Shown here in pieces: positions 1 to 7,597 of a stretch of 34,085 nt of DNA. How positions within the stretch are numbered: the stretch's first letter is position 1; each line of letters begins with the position of its first letter. Position numbers and translations under genes: made by a program. This DNA is from Solobacterium sp. (GTDB lineage Bacteria > Bacillota_I > Bacilli_A > Erysipelotrichales > Erysipelotrichaceae). The notes below the pieces were generated by a model, which searched no databases, was not told the origin of the DNA, and was given only the letters and a program-made list of their open reading frames with translations. The DNA lies in contig JAFUGM010000018.1 of the NCBI GenBank assembly GCA_017469355.1, positions 1 through 34,085 of the forward strand, given 5' to 3'.

Positions 1-204
1 AGATGAAACTGGACAGCTTTCTTCGAATCTGGGACTTCTACATGAAGCCACCTCGCCTCAATGTCAATATTTGGGGTTGGAATCCAATGGTTGTTTGAAG
101 AGCCGTATGCGGGAGAATCGCACGTACGGTTCTGTGAGGGGCGTCAGGCAAGCCTTTCACAAGTTTATTTTGTTTGAAAGGAGTGTCGAGAATGCCTACT
201 CGAC
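1..204 (+). mobile_element. 3' end of a group II intron (partial)
   Basis: The window opens inside a group II intron. A domain V helix is readable at 100-132, and a probable domain VI ends in CTACTCGAC near 204, the kind of 3' end seen in many bacterial introns. The maturase/reverse transcriptase gene, if there is one, lies before base 1, because no recognisable maturase motif is present in the first 99 bases. The exact 3' splice boundary is inferred, not proven. The intron points along the plus strand, toward the 3' end of hppA, and lies about 60 bases from the hppA terminator hairpin. Confidence 0.75.
100..132 (+). ncRNA. Group II intron domain V
   Basis: The sequence starts GAGCCGTATGCG and ends CGCACGTACGGTTC. 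These arms pair into the short conserved domain V hairpin with the AGC catalytic triad near its 5' base. This is the catalytic core of the intron ribozyme and the most conserved part of the element. Arm pairing and consensus are seen directly; activity is not known. Confidence 0.85.
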
Positions 205-264
205 AGTCAGGAACTACTCCGCCATCGATTACGTGAGGAGATCAGGACTCTTTCTTTATTAGAA

Positions 265-313
265 AAGTGTGCAGGTACTCCCAGGTTTACTTGGGAAGAT
301 TACCTGCACACTT
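265..313 (-). terminator. Hairpin terminator downstream of hppA
   Basis: AAGTGTGCAGGTA (265-277) pairs perfectly with TACCTGCACACTT (301-313), and an inner TCCCA/TGGGA stem extends the hairpin. Read on the minus strand the stem is followed by TTTTCT, so it fits an intrinsic terminator for hppA, whose stop codon lies about 85 bases upstream in that direction. On the plus strand there is no T-run. Confidence 0.65.
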
Positions 314-330
314 ACTATGTTATGAATGAG

Positions 331-377
331 GCAGAAGCCAGCGTGGTTCTTTTTCAGGAAAAGAACTGGCGATTCTG
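331..377. repeat. Long imperfect inverted repeat beyond the hppA stop
   Basis: GCAGAA...TTCTGC forms the outer arms and GTTCTTTT/AAAAGAAC (346-366) the inner arms of one long hairpin, with CCAG/CTGG pairs between. There is no adjacent T-run in either direction, so it is not a canonical terminator. It could stabilise the 3' end of the hppA transcript. Confidence 0.5.
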
Positions 378-396
378 CAGGTTCTTATCGGTTCAA

Positions 397-2532
397 TTAA
401 TGAATCAGCGTAATGTTGGAGAATACCACCGCAAGTGTATTGGCAACAGTAGACATCATTTTGATAAAGATATCCAGAGCGACGCCGACGACATCCTTAC
501 GGGTATCACCAACCGTATCACCAGTGACTGCAGCCTTATGGGCAGCGGAACCTTTTCCGTGTCCTTCCAGGTTTCCGCCTTCAATGTACTTCTTCGCGTT
601 ATCCCAGGCACCGCCGGAATTTCCCATGAAGATGGCGCGGGGAATCGCGCAGATTGTTGCACCGACTAACAGACCGCCGACAAACTCTGCTCCAAACAGG
701 AAACCTCCTACGACCGGAATTGCGATTGCGAGCATCGATGGCATTAACATACAGCGGATCGCTTCTTTCGCCGCAAGGTGAATCATATGGTTGTAATCGG
801 GTTTGACCGTTCCTTCAAGAACTCCCGGAATGGATAACATCTTGTCACCTTCATCCGCCATTTTACGGGCACTTTCAATGGTGTTGTCTGTAAGCACTGC
901 GGAGAAGTATTCGATGAGCGCACCGCCGATAATACCACCAGCGATTACGACAAAGCTGGCGATATTGAGAATCGGTTCGCTTCCGGATGTGGTGTAGTTA
1001 CCAACATAGGCAACAATCAGGGATACTGTCGCAAAGGCAGCGGAGCCAATAGCGAATCCTTTTCCGACTGCCGCAGTTGTATTTCCTACCGCATCGAGCT
1101 TATCCGTGATGGCGCGTACTTTTTCATCAAGATGACAGGATTCCGCAAAGCCGCCGGCGTTATCGGCGATCGGGCCGAACGCATCGATGGATACGGTAGC
1201 GCCGACAAATGCCAACATGCCCAGGGCAGAGATGGCAATGCCATAGGTGCCACAGAGCTTACCGGAGACAAATAGTGCGATGCCGATGACCAGAATGGGA
1301 GCTAAGCAGGATCTTGAACCGATCGCATCTCCCTTTGTAATGACGAAGGCTTCTCCTTCGGTTGCGATTTCCGCAAGCTTCTGGGTCGGGGAGTATTCCG
1401 TGGAGGTGTAGTACTCGGTAATGGAACCGATCGCTACACCGCTGGCAATACCAAGGACCGCGGAAAGCCATGGGCTGAGCCAGCCAAGGCGGAATTCATC
1501 ATAGAGCGGGACATCGCTTCGGAAGATGAGCCGGCATGCGAGCAGACTCAGCACGATCGTAAGACCAGCCGAGATCCAGGTGGAAAGATCAAGCTCATGG
1601 GCAGGGTTATCACCCATCTTCTTGAGCTGGGCGTAGCCAAGCCCCACAAGACATGACAACATTCCAAGCCCCGCAAGCGATACCGGGAAGGCCAGCGTCG
1701 CATTCAGGGTAGCCGAGGTGATTCCGCTGATTCCTTTTATAATGGCGGAATGATATACAGTAACCGAGATCATTAAGGAAGCGGTCATCGTCGCGACAAA
1801 GCTTTCCAGAAGGTCCGAGCAGTTGCCGGCGATATCGTTGACATTATCACCGATGAAATCAGCGATGGTATTGGGAACCCGGCTGTCATCTTCGGGAAGG
1901 TCATGACGAAGCTTGCCCAGAATATCGGAAGAGATATCCGCTGCTTTGGTGTAGTTTCCGCCCGCAACACGATTGAACATGGCGACGATGGAACAGCCAA
2001 GGGAATAGGTGGTCAGACGCATAATCCCCGGATTACATTCCAGATTCGCTACCAGACCATGACTGACCGCATCCGGGTTGATTCCGCCAAAGAGAATCAG
2101 CACCAGCACAAAGCCCAGAAGACCGAATGCCTGTACGGAAAGACCGGAAATGGATCCGCCCATTAACGCAACCTTGACGGTTTCGCCAATGGAGAGAGAT
2201 TCTCTGGCTTTATTGGCAGTACGAACATTTGCGTAGGTAGCGCTTCGCATACCGAGGACACAAACGATTGAACTCATCGCTGCCCCAAGCAGGAAGGTGA
2301 TGCCGGAAGTGGACTCAATAACCAGCGTGAATACCACTGCCAGTACCGCCACAACCATCGCAATACTGCGGAATTCTGTTTTCAGGAAGGTGGCTGCTCC
2401 TTCACGGATAATCAATCCAAGTTCCTGCATGTCTTCCGTTCCTTCTTCCAGGCGTTTGATGGCCTGATAATTCCAGAAGACATAGCCCACTGCGACAAGC
2501 GCAACACATAGTACCATCATCCATAGAGTCAT
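397..2532 (-). CDS. hppA: Membrane-bound ion-translocating pyrophosphatase (K+-dependent type)
   Basis: This gene encodes an integral membrane pyrophosphatase, which hydrolyses PPi in the cytosol and pumps Na+ and/or H+ across the membrane. The 711-residue length and roughly 16 hydrophobic segments fit the family. The substrate-binding loop begins near residue 196 (YTKAAD), followed by PEDDSR (213-218) and DNVNDIAG (229-236). The second catalytic region carries DAFGPIADNAGG (450-461) and GNTTAA (483-488). Alanine at the end of that last motif is the signature of the K+-dependent subfamily, where K+-independent pumps have lysine. Na+ versus H+ specificity cannot be settled by eye. The start is the ATG at 2530-2532, preceded by AAAGGGGG. 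The first motif departs from the usual DNVGD-AGMG form. The gene is transcribed alone, divergent from the amidohydrolase operon. Confidence 0.95.
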   Translation of the reverse strand: MTLWMMVLCVALVAVGYVFWNYQAIKRLEEGTEDMQELGLIIREGAATFLKTEFRSIAMVVAVLAVVFTLVIESTSGITFLLGAAMSSIVCVLGMRSATYANVRTANKARESLSIGETVKVALMGGSISGLSVQAFGLLGFVLVLILFGGINPDAVSHGLVANLECNPGIMRLTTYSLGCSIVAMFNRVAGGNYTKAADISSDILGKLRHDLPEDDSRVPNTIADFIGDNVNDIAGNCSDLLESFVATMTASLMISVTVYHSAIIKGISGITSATLNATLAFPVSLAGLGMLSCLVGLGYAQLKKMGDNPAHELDLSTWISAGLTIVLSLLACRLIFRSDVPLYDEFRLGWLSPWLSAVLGIASGVAIGSITEYYTSTEYSPTQKLAEIATEGEAFVITKGDAIGSRSCLAPILVIGIALFVSGKLCGTYGIAISALGMLAFVGATVSIDAFGPIADNAGGFAESCHLDEKVRAITDKLDAVGNTTAAVGKGFAIGSAAFATVSLIVAYVGNYTTSGSEPILNIASFVVIAGGIIGGALIEYFSAVLTDNTIESARKMADEGDKMLSIPGVLEGTVKPDYNHMIHLAAKEAIRCMLMPSMLAIAIPVVGGFLFGAEFVGGLLVGATICAIPRAIFMGNSGGAWDNAKKYIEGGNLEGHGKGSAAHKAAVTGDTVGDTRKDVVGVALDIFIKMMSTVANTLAVVFSNITLIH

Positions 2533-2565
2533 GAGATAACACCCCCTTTAACATCGTATTCACGA

Positions 2566-2593
2566 ATTATCTAAAGATGAACCTGCGGGCAAA
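2566..2593 (-). promoter_or_regulatory. Candidate hppA promoter
   Basis: On the minus strand TTTGCC (2588-2593) and GATAAT (2566-2571) are separated by 16 bases and lie about 33 bases before the hppA start codon. The -35 match is modest, and GGGCaaaGCCC at 2587-2597 overlaps it as a small hairpin. The whole divergent region is 2533-2750; no riboswitch was recognised in it. Confidence 0.35.
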
Positions 2594-2750
2594 GCCCAAT
2601 TCAAAGATATTGTATGTCTTGTGAAGCTTTTCACGCAAGGGATACGCATGAAAGTTCCTGAAAAAAGGCGGATTCGCGCTTCGGGGAATCTGGTGCTGTA
2701 TTTCGTCTGAGAAAGAGTGAATAATAAAGAAAGAACTGCCGGAGGTGGAC

Positions 2751-4304
2751 ATGAACATATTCATACATGGGAATCTATATGGAATGGACAGTGACGCATT
2801 TACCGTAGAGGATGGTATATTTACGTCCTTTGGGAACAGTGAGGATCTGGTTCTTGATGCGGGAGAAGATGATGAAATTATTGATCTGAATCATTCGTTT
2901 GTCTCACCCGGGTTTATAGACTCACATTTACATCTGGTGGAATATGGGGCATTTCTAAAGAACGTGCAGCTTCAGAACTGTTTCGGAGTAGAAGATATCC
3001 TTCGTAAACTCTCCCACCAGCTGGAGCGGGTGAAACAGGGAGAATGGCTGCTTGGCAGAGGATTCAATGAAGAATTCTTTGATGTCCCCGAACAGCTTGA
3101 AAAACGTCATCTGGATTCATTGAGCACAGTCGTTCCGATTGCGGTGACACGCAGCTGTGGCCATAAAATGGTCGTGAACTCCAAGGCGCTGGAACTGGCG
3201 GGAATTGATGAAGATACGCAGGTGGAAGGCGGCGTCATTGATTTTGAGAGGGGAATGCTGGAAGAAAATGCGGTGACCTTATTACATTCCGCCTGGCCTG
3301 AAGAAACCGAAGACTCCATTCGGGAATGTATTCTGCGGGCGCAGAAAGAACTGAATCGTTATGGCATCACCTCGGTGGGAAGTGATGACTTCGTATCACT
3401 GACTTCCGACTGGCGAATGGTTCTGCGGGTCTTTTCCCGCATGGCATATAAAGGAGAACTGACCGTTCGAGTCAACGAGCAGTGTGAGTTTCCTTCCCTG
3501 GAAGAGTTCGCGGAATTCCTGGATGAAGGAAATACATTTGATGATGGGGATGATTTCTTCCGTATTGGTCCATTGAAACTGATAACCGACGGGTCGCTTG
3601 GGGCGCGCACTGCCGCATTGAAACAACCATATTCCGATGATCCGACCCGATCTGGCTATATGACCTATTCCACGGAAGAAATGGAACAGTGGATCCAGCT
3701 GGCAACGAATTACAACATGCCGACGATATGTCATGCGATCGGGGATCGTGCGGTGGAAGAGGTACTGAATCTCTTTGATGAAGCTGTTCTGGAATCCAAT
3801 CCGCTTCATCATGGTCTGGTTCATTGTCAGATCATGGATAAGGAAGAGATTCGCCGTGCCATTGATCAGAAACTGATCTGTTATGTACAGTCGCTGTTTA
3901 TTGATACCGATGCCCCGATGCTGGAAGAGCGCGTCGGAACAGCCCGGGCAGAAACTTCCTATCCATTTCATACGCTGTATGAAGGAACCATTGTATGTAA
4001 TGGAAGTGATGCGCCGGTCGAAACCCCGGATGTCATGAAGGGAATTGAGCTTGCCGTCACAAGGACCATGATTCATGGAGATGCATCTATGAACCCAAAG
4101 GAATGCATGAATGTGGAAGAGGCGCTGGCTTCCTATACGATAAATGGCGCTAAAGCCATGTTTGCTGAAGATCGGCTGGGGAAGCTTCAGGAAGGAGCTC
4201 TGGCGGATTTTGCGGTGCTGAGTGAAGACCCGCGGACATGCGAACCAAAGGATATTCATAAGATTCGAGTATTGATGACCGTCATGAACGGGGAGATCGT
4301 ATAA
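2751..4304 (+). CDS. Amidohydrolase family 3 (YtcJ-like) metal-dependent hydrolase
   Basis: The 517-residue product is a cytosolic metallo-hydrolase of the amidohydrolase superfamily, subgroup 3. A small beta-sandwich (residues 1-53) leads into the TIM barrel, which begins with GFIDSHLHL carrying the HxH metal ligands (H59, H61). Later motifs are a DGSLGAR segment, CHAIGDRAVEEVL with a metal-site histidine, HHGLVHCQ, and NGSDAPVETPD with the catalytic aspartate; the C-terminal strand returns to the sandwich (LADFAVLS). Substrates of this subgroup are mostly unknown (N-substituted amides or cyclic amides). The ATG at 2751 is chosen because GGAGG (2741-2745) sits five bases before it; the GTG at 2745 overlaps that site. 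It opens a five-gene operon, 25 bases before the next gene. Confidence 0.88.
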   Translation: MNIFIHGNLYGMDSDAFTVEDGIFTSFGNSEDLVLDAGEDDEIIDLNHSFVSPGFIDSHLHLVEYGAFLKNVQLQNCFGVEDILRKLSHQLERVKQGEWLLGRGFNEEFFDVPEQLEKRHLDSLSTVVPIAVTRSCGHKMVVNSKALELAGIDEDTQVEGGVIDFERGMLEENAVTLLHSAWPEETEDSIRECILRAQKELNRYGITSVGSDDFVSLTSDWRMVLRVFSRMAYKGELTVRVNEQCEFPSLEEFAEFLDEGNTFDDGDDFFRIGPLKLITDGSLGARTAALKQPYSDDPTRSGYMTYSTEEMEQWIQLATNYNMPTICHAIGDRAVEEVLNLFDEAVLESNPLHHGLVHCQIMDKEEIRRAIDQKLICYVQSLFIDTDAPMLEERVGTARAETSYPFHTLYEGTIVCNGSDAPVETPDVMKGIELAVTRTMIHGDASMNPKECMNVEEALASYTINGAKAMFAEDRLGKLQEGALADFAVLSEDPRTCEPKDIHKIRVLMTVMNGEIV

Positions 4305-4329
4305 CTGCTTGGGAAAAGGAGGAAAACAG

Positions 4330-5781
4330 ATGATTCATTGGGGTATCCTTGGCGCGGGAAATATCGCCCATCGTTTTGCGAAAAGTCTTTCGCTTCATAA
4401 CGAGTGTGAACTTACCGCATTCAGCTGTCGGAACGAAGAAAAGGCGAAAGCCTTTATCAAAGCGTTCCCTTGTCAAACCTACTACGCAGGTGGAACCTGC
4501 CATGACGATCTTCTGAATGATCCGACAATCGATGCGATCTATCTCTGTCTTCCTCATGGCCTTCATGCGGAATGGGCCATCAAGGCACTGAATCAGGGAA
4601 AAGCGGTTTTATGCGAAAAACCAGCCGTGATCTCTGCGGAGGAAATGGAAGCGATCAAAGAAGCCGCCTTGAAGAATCAACGGCTGTTTGTGGAAGGGAT
4701 GAAGTCGCGTTTTCTTCCCTGTTACCGCAAGGTAAAGGAACTGGTTAAACAGGGGGAAATAGGCAGAATTACCCGTATTGACGCAGATCAGTGCCGGCTG
4801 ATGCCACAGGAACGTCTTTCCACAACCTATCTGCTGGATTCGGGGCAGGGTGGAATTACCCTGGATACGGGATGTTACTGCCTGACCTGGCTGGAAGATT
4901 TCCTGGATGGTGACATTGTCGTGAAAAAGGTGCGTGCCAGCTTTCAGAGCGGTGCCGATGCCTATGCCAAAGCCTGGTTTGAGATCGGCGGGATCCCCGC
5001 AACGATGGAAGCAGGGTGGGATCGCACTACACCAAATGCGGCCGTGCTTCATGGCGAGCGCGGGGAGATGGTCATCACCCCGGTCCATCGGCCAACGCAT
5101 ATCTCCATCAAAACCATTGATGGAAGCCAACAGGAACTGGAGCTTCCCTATGATCGGGATGACTTCTATTCCGAGATTGATGAAGTAGTGACCCTTCTGA
5201 ACGAGGGGAAGATAGAAAGCGAGATCATGTCATTAGATGATTCGATTCGTGAAGCGAAGCTGAATGATATGGTTCGAGAACAGTTTCACCCTTCGAAAAA
5301 AGATATCGAAGTACTCTTCAAACAGGAACAGAACCTTCAGTATAAGCAGTTCACTAATCAGGATGCATTGGCGCTTGGCAATAAGGTTATTGAACTGGAT
5401 GCCCATTATGATCGCCCGATTTCGGCTGCGATCTACCGGGAACCGGAAGGATTGCCGGTATTCCTTCATCTAATGGATGGGAAATCCAAAAGAAATATTG
5501 AATTCATGGAAGGGAAGCGGAAGGTGCTGTTAGAAACCGGACACAGTTCGCTGTATGCCTATCTTGATCATGCGGTAAATGGCAGCAGTGCGAAGTTCTT
5601 TGAGCAGTGGCCACCCTATATGCCAAGTGGCGGCGCGTTTCCGATTCATGCAGCTGGAGAACATGTGGCGACATTAATGGTCAGTGGAATTCATGAGGGT
5701 TACGACCATGATCTGATCATCGAAGCGTTGTCGCAGCTGCTTGAAACATCAACGGAGCCAATTGCCTGCGCCATTCAATAA
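4330..5781 (+). CDS. Gfo/Idh/MocA oxidoreductase fused to a C-terminal UPF0303 (HbpS/GlcG-like) domain
   Basis: Residues 1-315 form an NAD(P)-dependent oxidoreductase of the Gfo/Idh/MocA type: GILGAGNIA Rossmann loop (5-13), the CEKP motif (95-98) with the catalytic lysine, and LDTGCYCL (178-185) in the substrate domain. Residues about 326-470 then match a complete UPF0303 protein: KQEQNLQYKQFTNQDALALG, GKRKVLLETGHSS, GGAFPIHAAGEHVATLMVSG. That fold is shared with HbpS and GlcG and is often annotated as haem-degrading, without firm proof. The two parts are joined in one uninterrupted frame with no internal ribosome site seen. The ATG at 4330 follows AAAAGGAGG at 4314-4322; a TTG at 4309 lies before that site. 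Its neighbours suggest a small-molecule salvage or detoxification role, but the substrate is unknown. Confidence 0.88.
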   Translation: MIHWGILGAGNIAHRFAKSLSLHNECELTAFSCRNEEKAKAFIKAFPCQTYYAGGTCHDDLLNDPTIDAIYLCLPHGLHAEWAIKALNQGKAVLCEKPAVISAEEMEAIKEAALKNQRLFVEGMKSRFLPCYRKVKELVKQGEIGRITRIDADQCRLMPQERLSTTYLLDSGQGGITLDTGCYCLTWLEDFLDGDIVVKKVRASFQSGADAYAKAWFEIGGIPATMEAGWDRTTPNAAVLHGERGEMVITPVHRPTHISIKTIDGSQQELELPYDRDDFYSEIDEVVTLLNEGKIESEIMSLDDSIREAKLNDMVREQFHPSKKDIEVLFKQEQNLQYKQFTNQDALALGNKVIELDAHYDRPISAAIYREPEGLPVFLHLMDGKSKRNIEFMEGKRKVLLETGHSSLYAYLDHAVNGSSAKFFEQWPPYMPSGGAFPIHAAGEHVATLMVSGIHEGYDHDLIIEALSQLLETSTEPIACAIQ

Positions 5782-5798
5782 CAGAAAGGAGTCCCATC

Positions 5799-6338
5799 AT
5801 GACTGCTTCTTCCTTACAACTGGACGAACCTGTCATTCGTGATGTACAGGAAGCAGACCTTCCAGTCTGCGGTTCCTGGTATAACCATTACATTCTTTCG
5901 TCCACTGCGACATTTGAAGAAGCCCCGCTTACGGACGAGGAGTTTTCATTGCGGGCCGCAGAGATTACCGCTTCCTATCCCTGGATTGTGCTGGAACGAG
6001 ATGGGAAGCTCTGTGGGTATGCCTATCTATCTGCTTTTAACTTTCGCAGTGCGTATCGCTTTACCGCAGATGTAGCAGTCTATCTTAATCCGGAAGAAAC
6101 CGGCAAGGGATATGGACGTCTTCTTATGGAGGCGTTAGAAGAGCGGGCAAAGGAAAAAGGGATAAAGAAACTGGTCTCTTTAGTCACAGAAGGGAATACA
6201 GCCAGTGAACGGCTTCATCATTCCCTTGGCTATCGCAAGGTCGGGACATTAGAACGATCTGGGTATAAGTTTGGGAAATGGATTTCTGTTACCTTCTATG
6301 AGAAGGATATCGGCACGTTTTTGGAGGATGTACATTGA
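5799..6338 (+). CDS. GNAT N-acetyltransferase (phosphinothricin acetyltransferase/MnaT-like)
   Basis: The 179-residue product has the PAT/MnaT layout of the GNAT superfamily: the opening VIRDVQEADLP, the conserved WYNHYILSSTATFEE substrate helix region, and the acetyl-CoA pyrophosphate loop ETGKGYGRLL (near residues 98-107). It ends with NTASERLHHSLGYRKVG and a FGKW-type tail. Family members acetylate the amino group of amino-acid analogues such as methionine sulfoximine or phosphinothricin; the natural substrate here is not readable. An AAAGGAG at 5785-5791 supports the ATG at 5799. It lies 17 bases after the oxidoreductase and overlaps hflX by four bases, so translation of the two is probably coupled. 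Confidence 0.88.
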   Translation: MTASSLQLDEPVIRDVQEADLPVCGSWYNHYILSSTATFEEAPLTDEEFSLRAAEITASYPWIVLERDGKLCGYAYLSAFNFRSAYRFTADVAVYLNPEETGKGYGRLLMEALEERAKEKGIKKLVSLVTEGNTASERLHHSLGYRKVGTLERSGYKFGKWISVTFYEKDIGTFLEDVH

Positions 6339-7597
6339 GACGGGCGGTATTGGCGGGCGTCTGTCTTCAAAGTGAAGCAGATCGCTTTGATAATCGCATG
6401 AAGGAATGTGAGGCACTGTGTGTGGCATCTCAGATTGAAGTCGTTGGCACGGTGACACAACGATCCCGATCCATGGATCCCCGAACGGCTTTTCGACCGG
6501 GAAAGGTCAATGAGCTGACACTTATATGTGAAGAACTGGATGCGGATCTGATCATCTTCGCCCACGAACTCTCCTATGGAATGGTGGCACGGCTGCGGAA
6601 GGAAACAGGACGGGAAGTGATCGACCGCACTGCACTCATTCTTGATATCTTTTCCCTGCGGGCTCGCTCCCGTCAGGCAAAGCTTCAGGTGGAACTGGCC
6701 CGGCTGAATTATGAACTGCCTTCGGTTGCCCATACAGAAGATGCCTCGCAGCGCGCCCAGGGCGGTGGCTATATAACCCGTGGTGCCGGCGAAAGTCATA
6801 CCGCACGGGTAAGGCGTTCGGCAGGGCGTCGGATTGCGGTGATTCGTAAGGAGCTGAAGGAGAAAGAACAGGATGTTCGCTCCGCAGAACGGCGCCGATC
6901 CAAGTCGGAACTTGGCAGGGTCGCATTAGTCGGATATACCAATGCGGGCAAAAGCTCTCTGATGAATGCGATTCTTCGCTATAATCAAAGAGAAGAGCGC
7001 GGCGTATATGCGGATGATATGTTATTTGCGACGCTGGATTCCTCGGTGCGCAATATTACGTATGAAGGACTCCAGTTTCTTCTCTATGATACGGTCGGAT
7101 TTGTGTCGGAGCTTCCCCACACACTGATCGAAGCGTTTCAAAGCACGCTGGATTCTGCCCGCGGTGCAGATCTTCTCATTCATGTGATCGATGCCTCGGA
7201 CCCACTTCAGGAAGAAAAGGCACAGGTCACAAAGGAAACTCTGCAGACGATTGGTGCAGGAGCGATTCCGGTTCTCACGGTTTACTCCAAATGTGATCGT
7301 CTGAACTCTAAAGAACAAATGGAAGGGCTATATGTATCTTCGTTACGTGGGGATGGTGTGGAAGAAGTACTGCAGGAAGTGGTTCGTCTGCTTTATCCGA
7401 TGGAAGAAGAGATGCTATGTCGGATTCCCTATGAACGGTATTCTCTGATTGGGGAATATCGGAATACCGTGCGTGTACGTATCCTGCAGGAAGAAAATAC
7501 CGGCGTATTGGTTCAGGTATCCGGACCGCGTGTTCGAATGCGGCCGTTTAAAGCATATGAGGTAAAGGAAAATGAAAACAGTCTGGGACACTTATGA
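6335..7597 (+). CDS. hflX: Ribosome-associated GTPase HflX
   Basis: HflX binds the large ribosomal subunit and splits stalled or stress-inactivated ribosomes using GTP. The 420-residue protein has the N-terminal HflX domain (DPRTAFRPGKVNEL, then RARSRQAKLQVELA), the glycine-rich linker (GGGYITRGAGES, 143-154) and the G domain: G1 GYTNAGKSS (200-208), G3 DTVG (252-255), and G4 as YSKCD (317-321) in place of NKxD. The start is the TTG at 6335, because GGAGG at 6323-6327 is seven bases upstream and the family's opening residues (RRAVLAGV) begin there; no in-frame ATG fits. It overlaps the acetyltransferase by four bases and the aminopeptidase by 26. Confidence 0.95.
   Translation: MRRAVLAGVCLQSEADRFDNRMKECEALCVASQIEVVGTVTQRSRSMDPRTAFRPGKVNELTLICEELDADLIIFAHELSYGMVARLRKETGREVIDRTALILDIFSLRARSRQAKLQVELARLNYELPSVAHTEDASQRAQGGGYITRGAGESHTARVRRSAGRRIAVIRKELKEKEQDVRSAERRRSKSELGRVALVGYTNAGKSSLMNAILRYNQREERGVYADDMLFATLDSSVRNITYEGLQFLLYDTVGFVSELPHTLIEAFQSTLDSARGADLLIHVIDASDPLQEEKAQVTKETLQTIGAGAIPVLTVYSKCDRLNSKEQMEGLYVSSLRGDGVEEVLQEVVRLLYPMEEEMLCRIPYERYSLIGEYRNTVRVRILQEENTGVLVQVSGPRVRMRPFKAYEVKENENSLGHL

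Noticed and set aside
71-262. 63-codon open frame near the window start
   Set aside because: It runs across the group II intron domain V and VI (the NRTYGSVRG peptide is the translated ribozyme), a well-known source of false proteins.
2533-2750. Possible riboswitch before hppA or the amidohydrolase
   Set aside because: Only small hairpins (GGGCaaaGCCC, GTGAAgcttTTCAC) are visible; no known riboswitch consensus could be recognised.
3396-4259. 287-codon open frame on the minus strand
   Set aside because: It lies entirely inside the amidohydrolase gene on the opposite strand, has no ribosome site and its composition (rich in Ile, His, Phe, Arg) is that of an antisense shadow.
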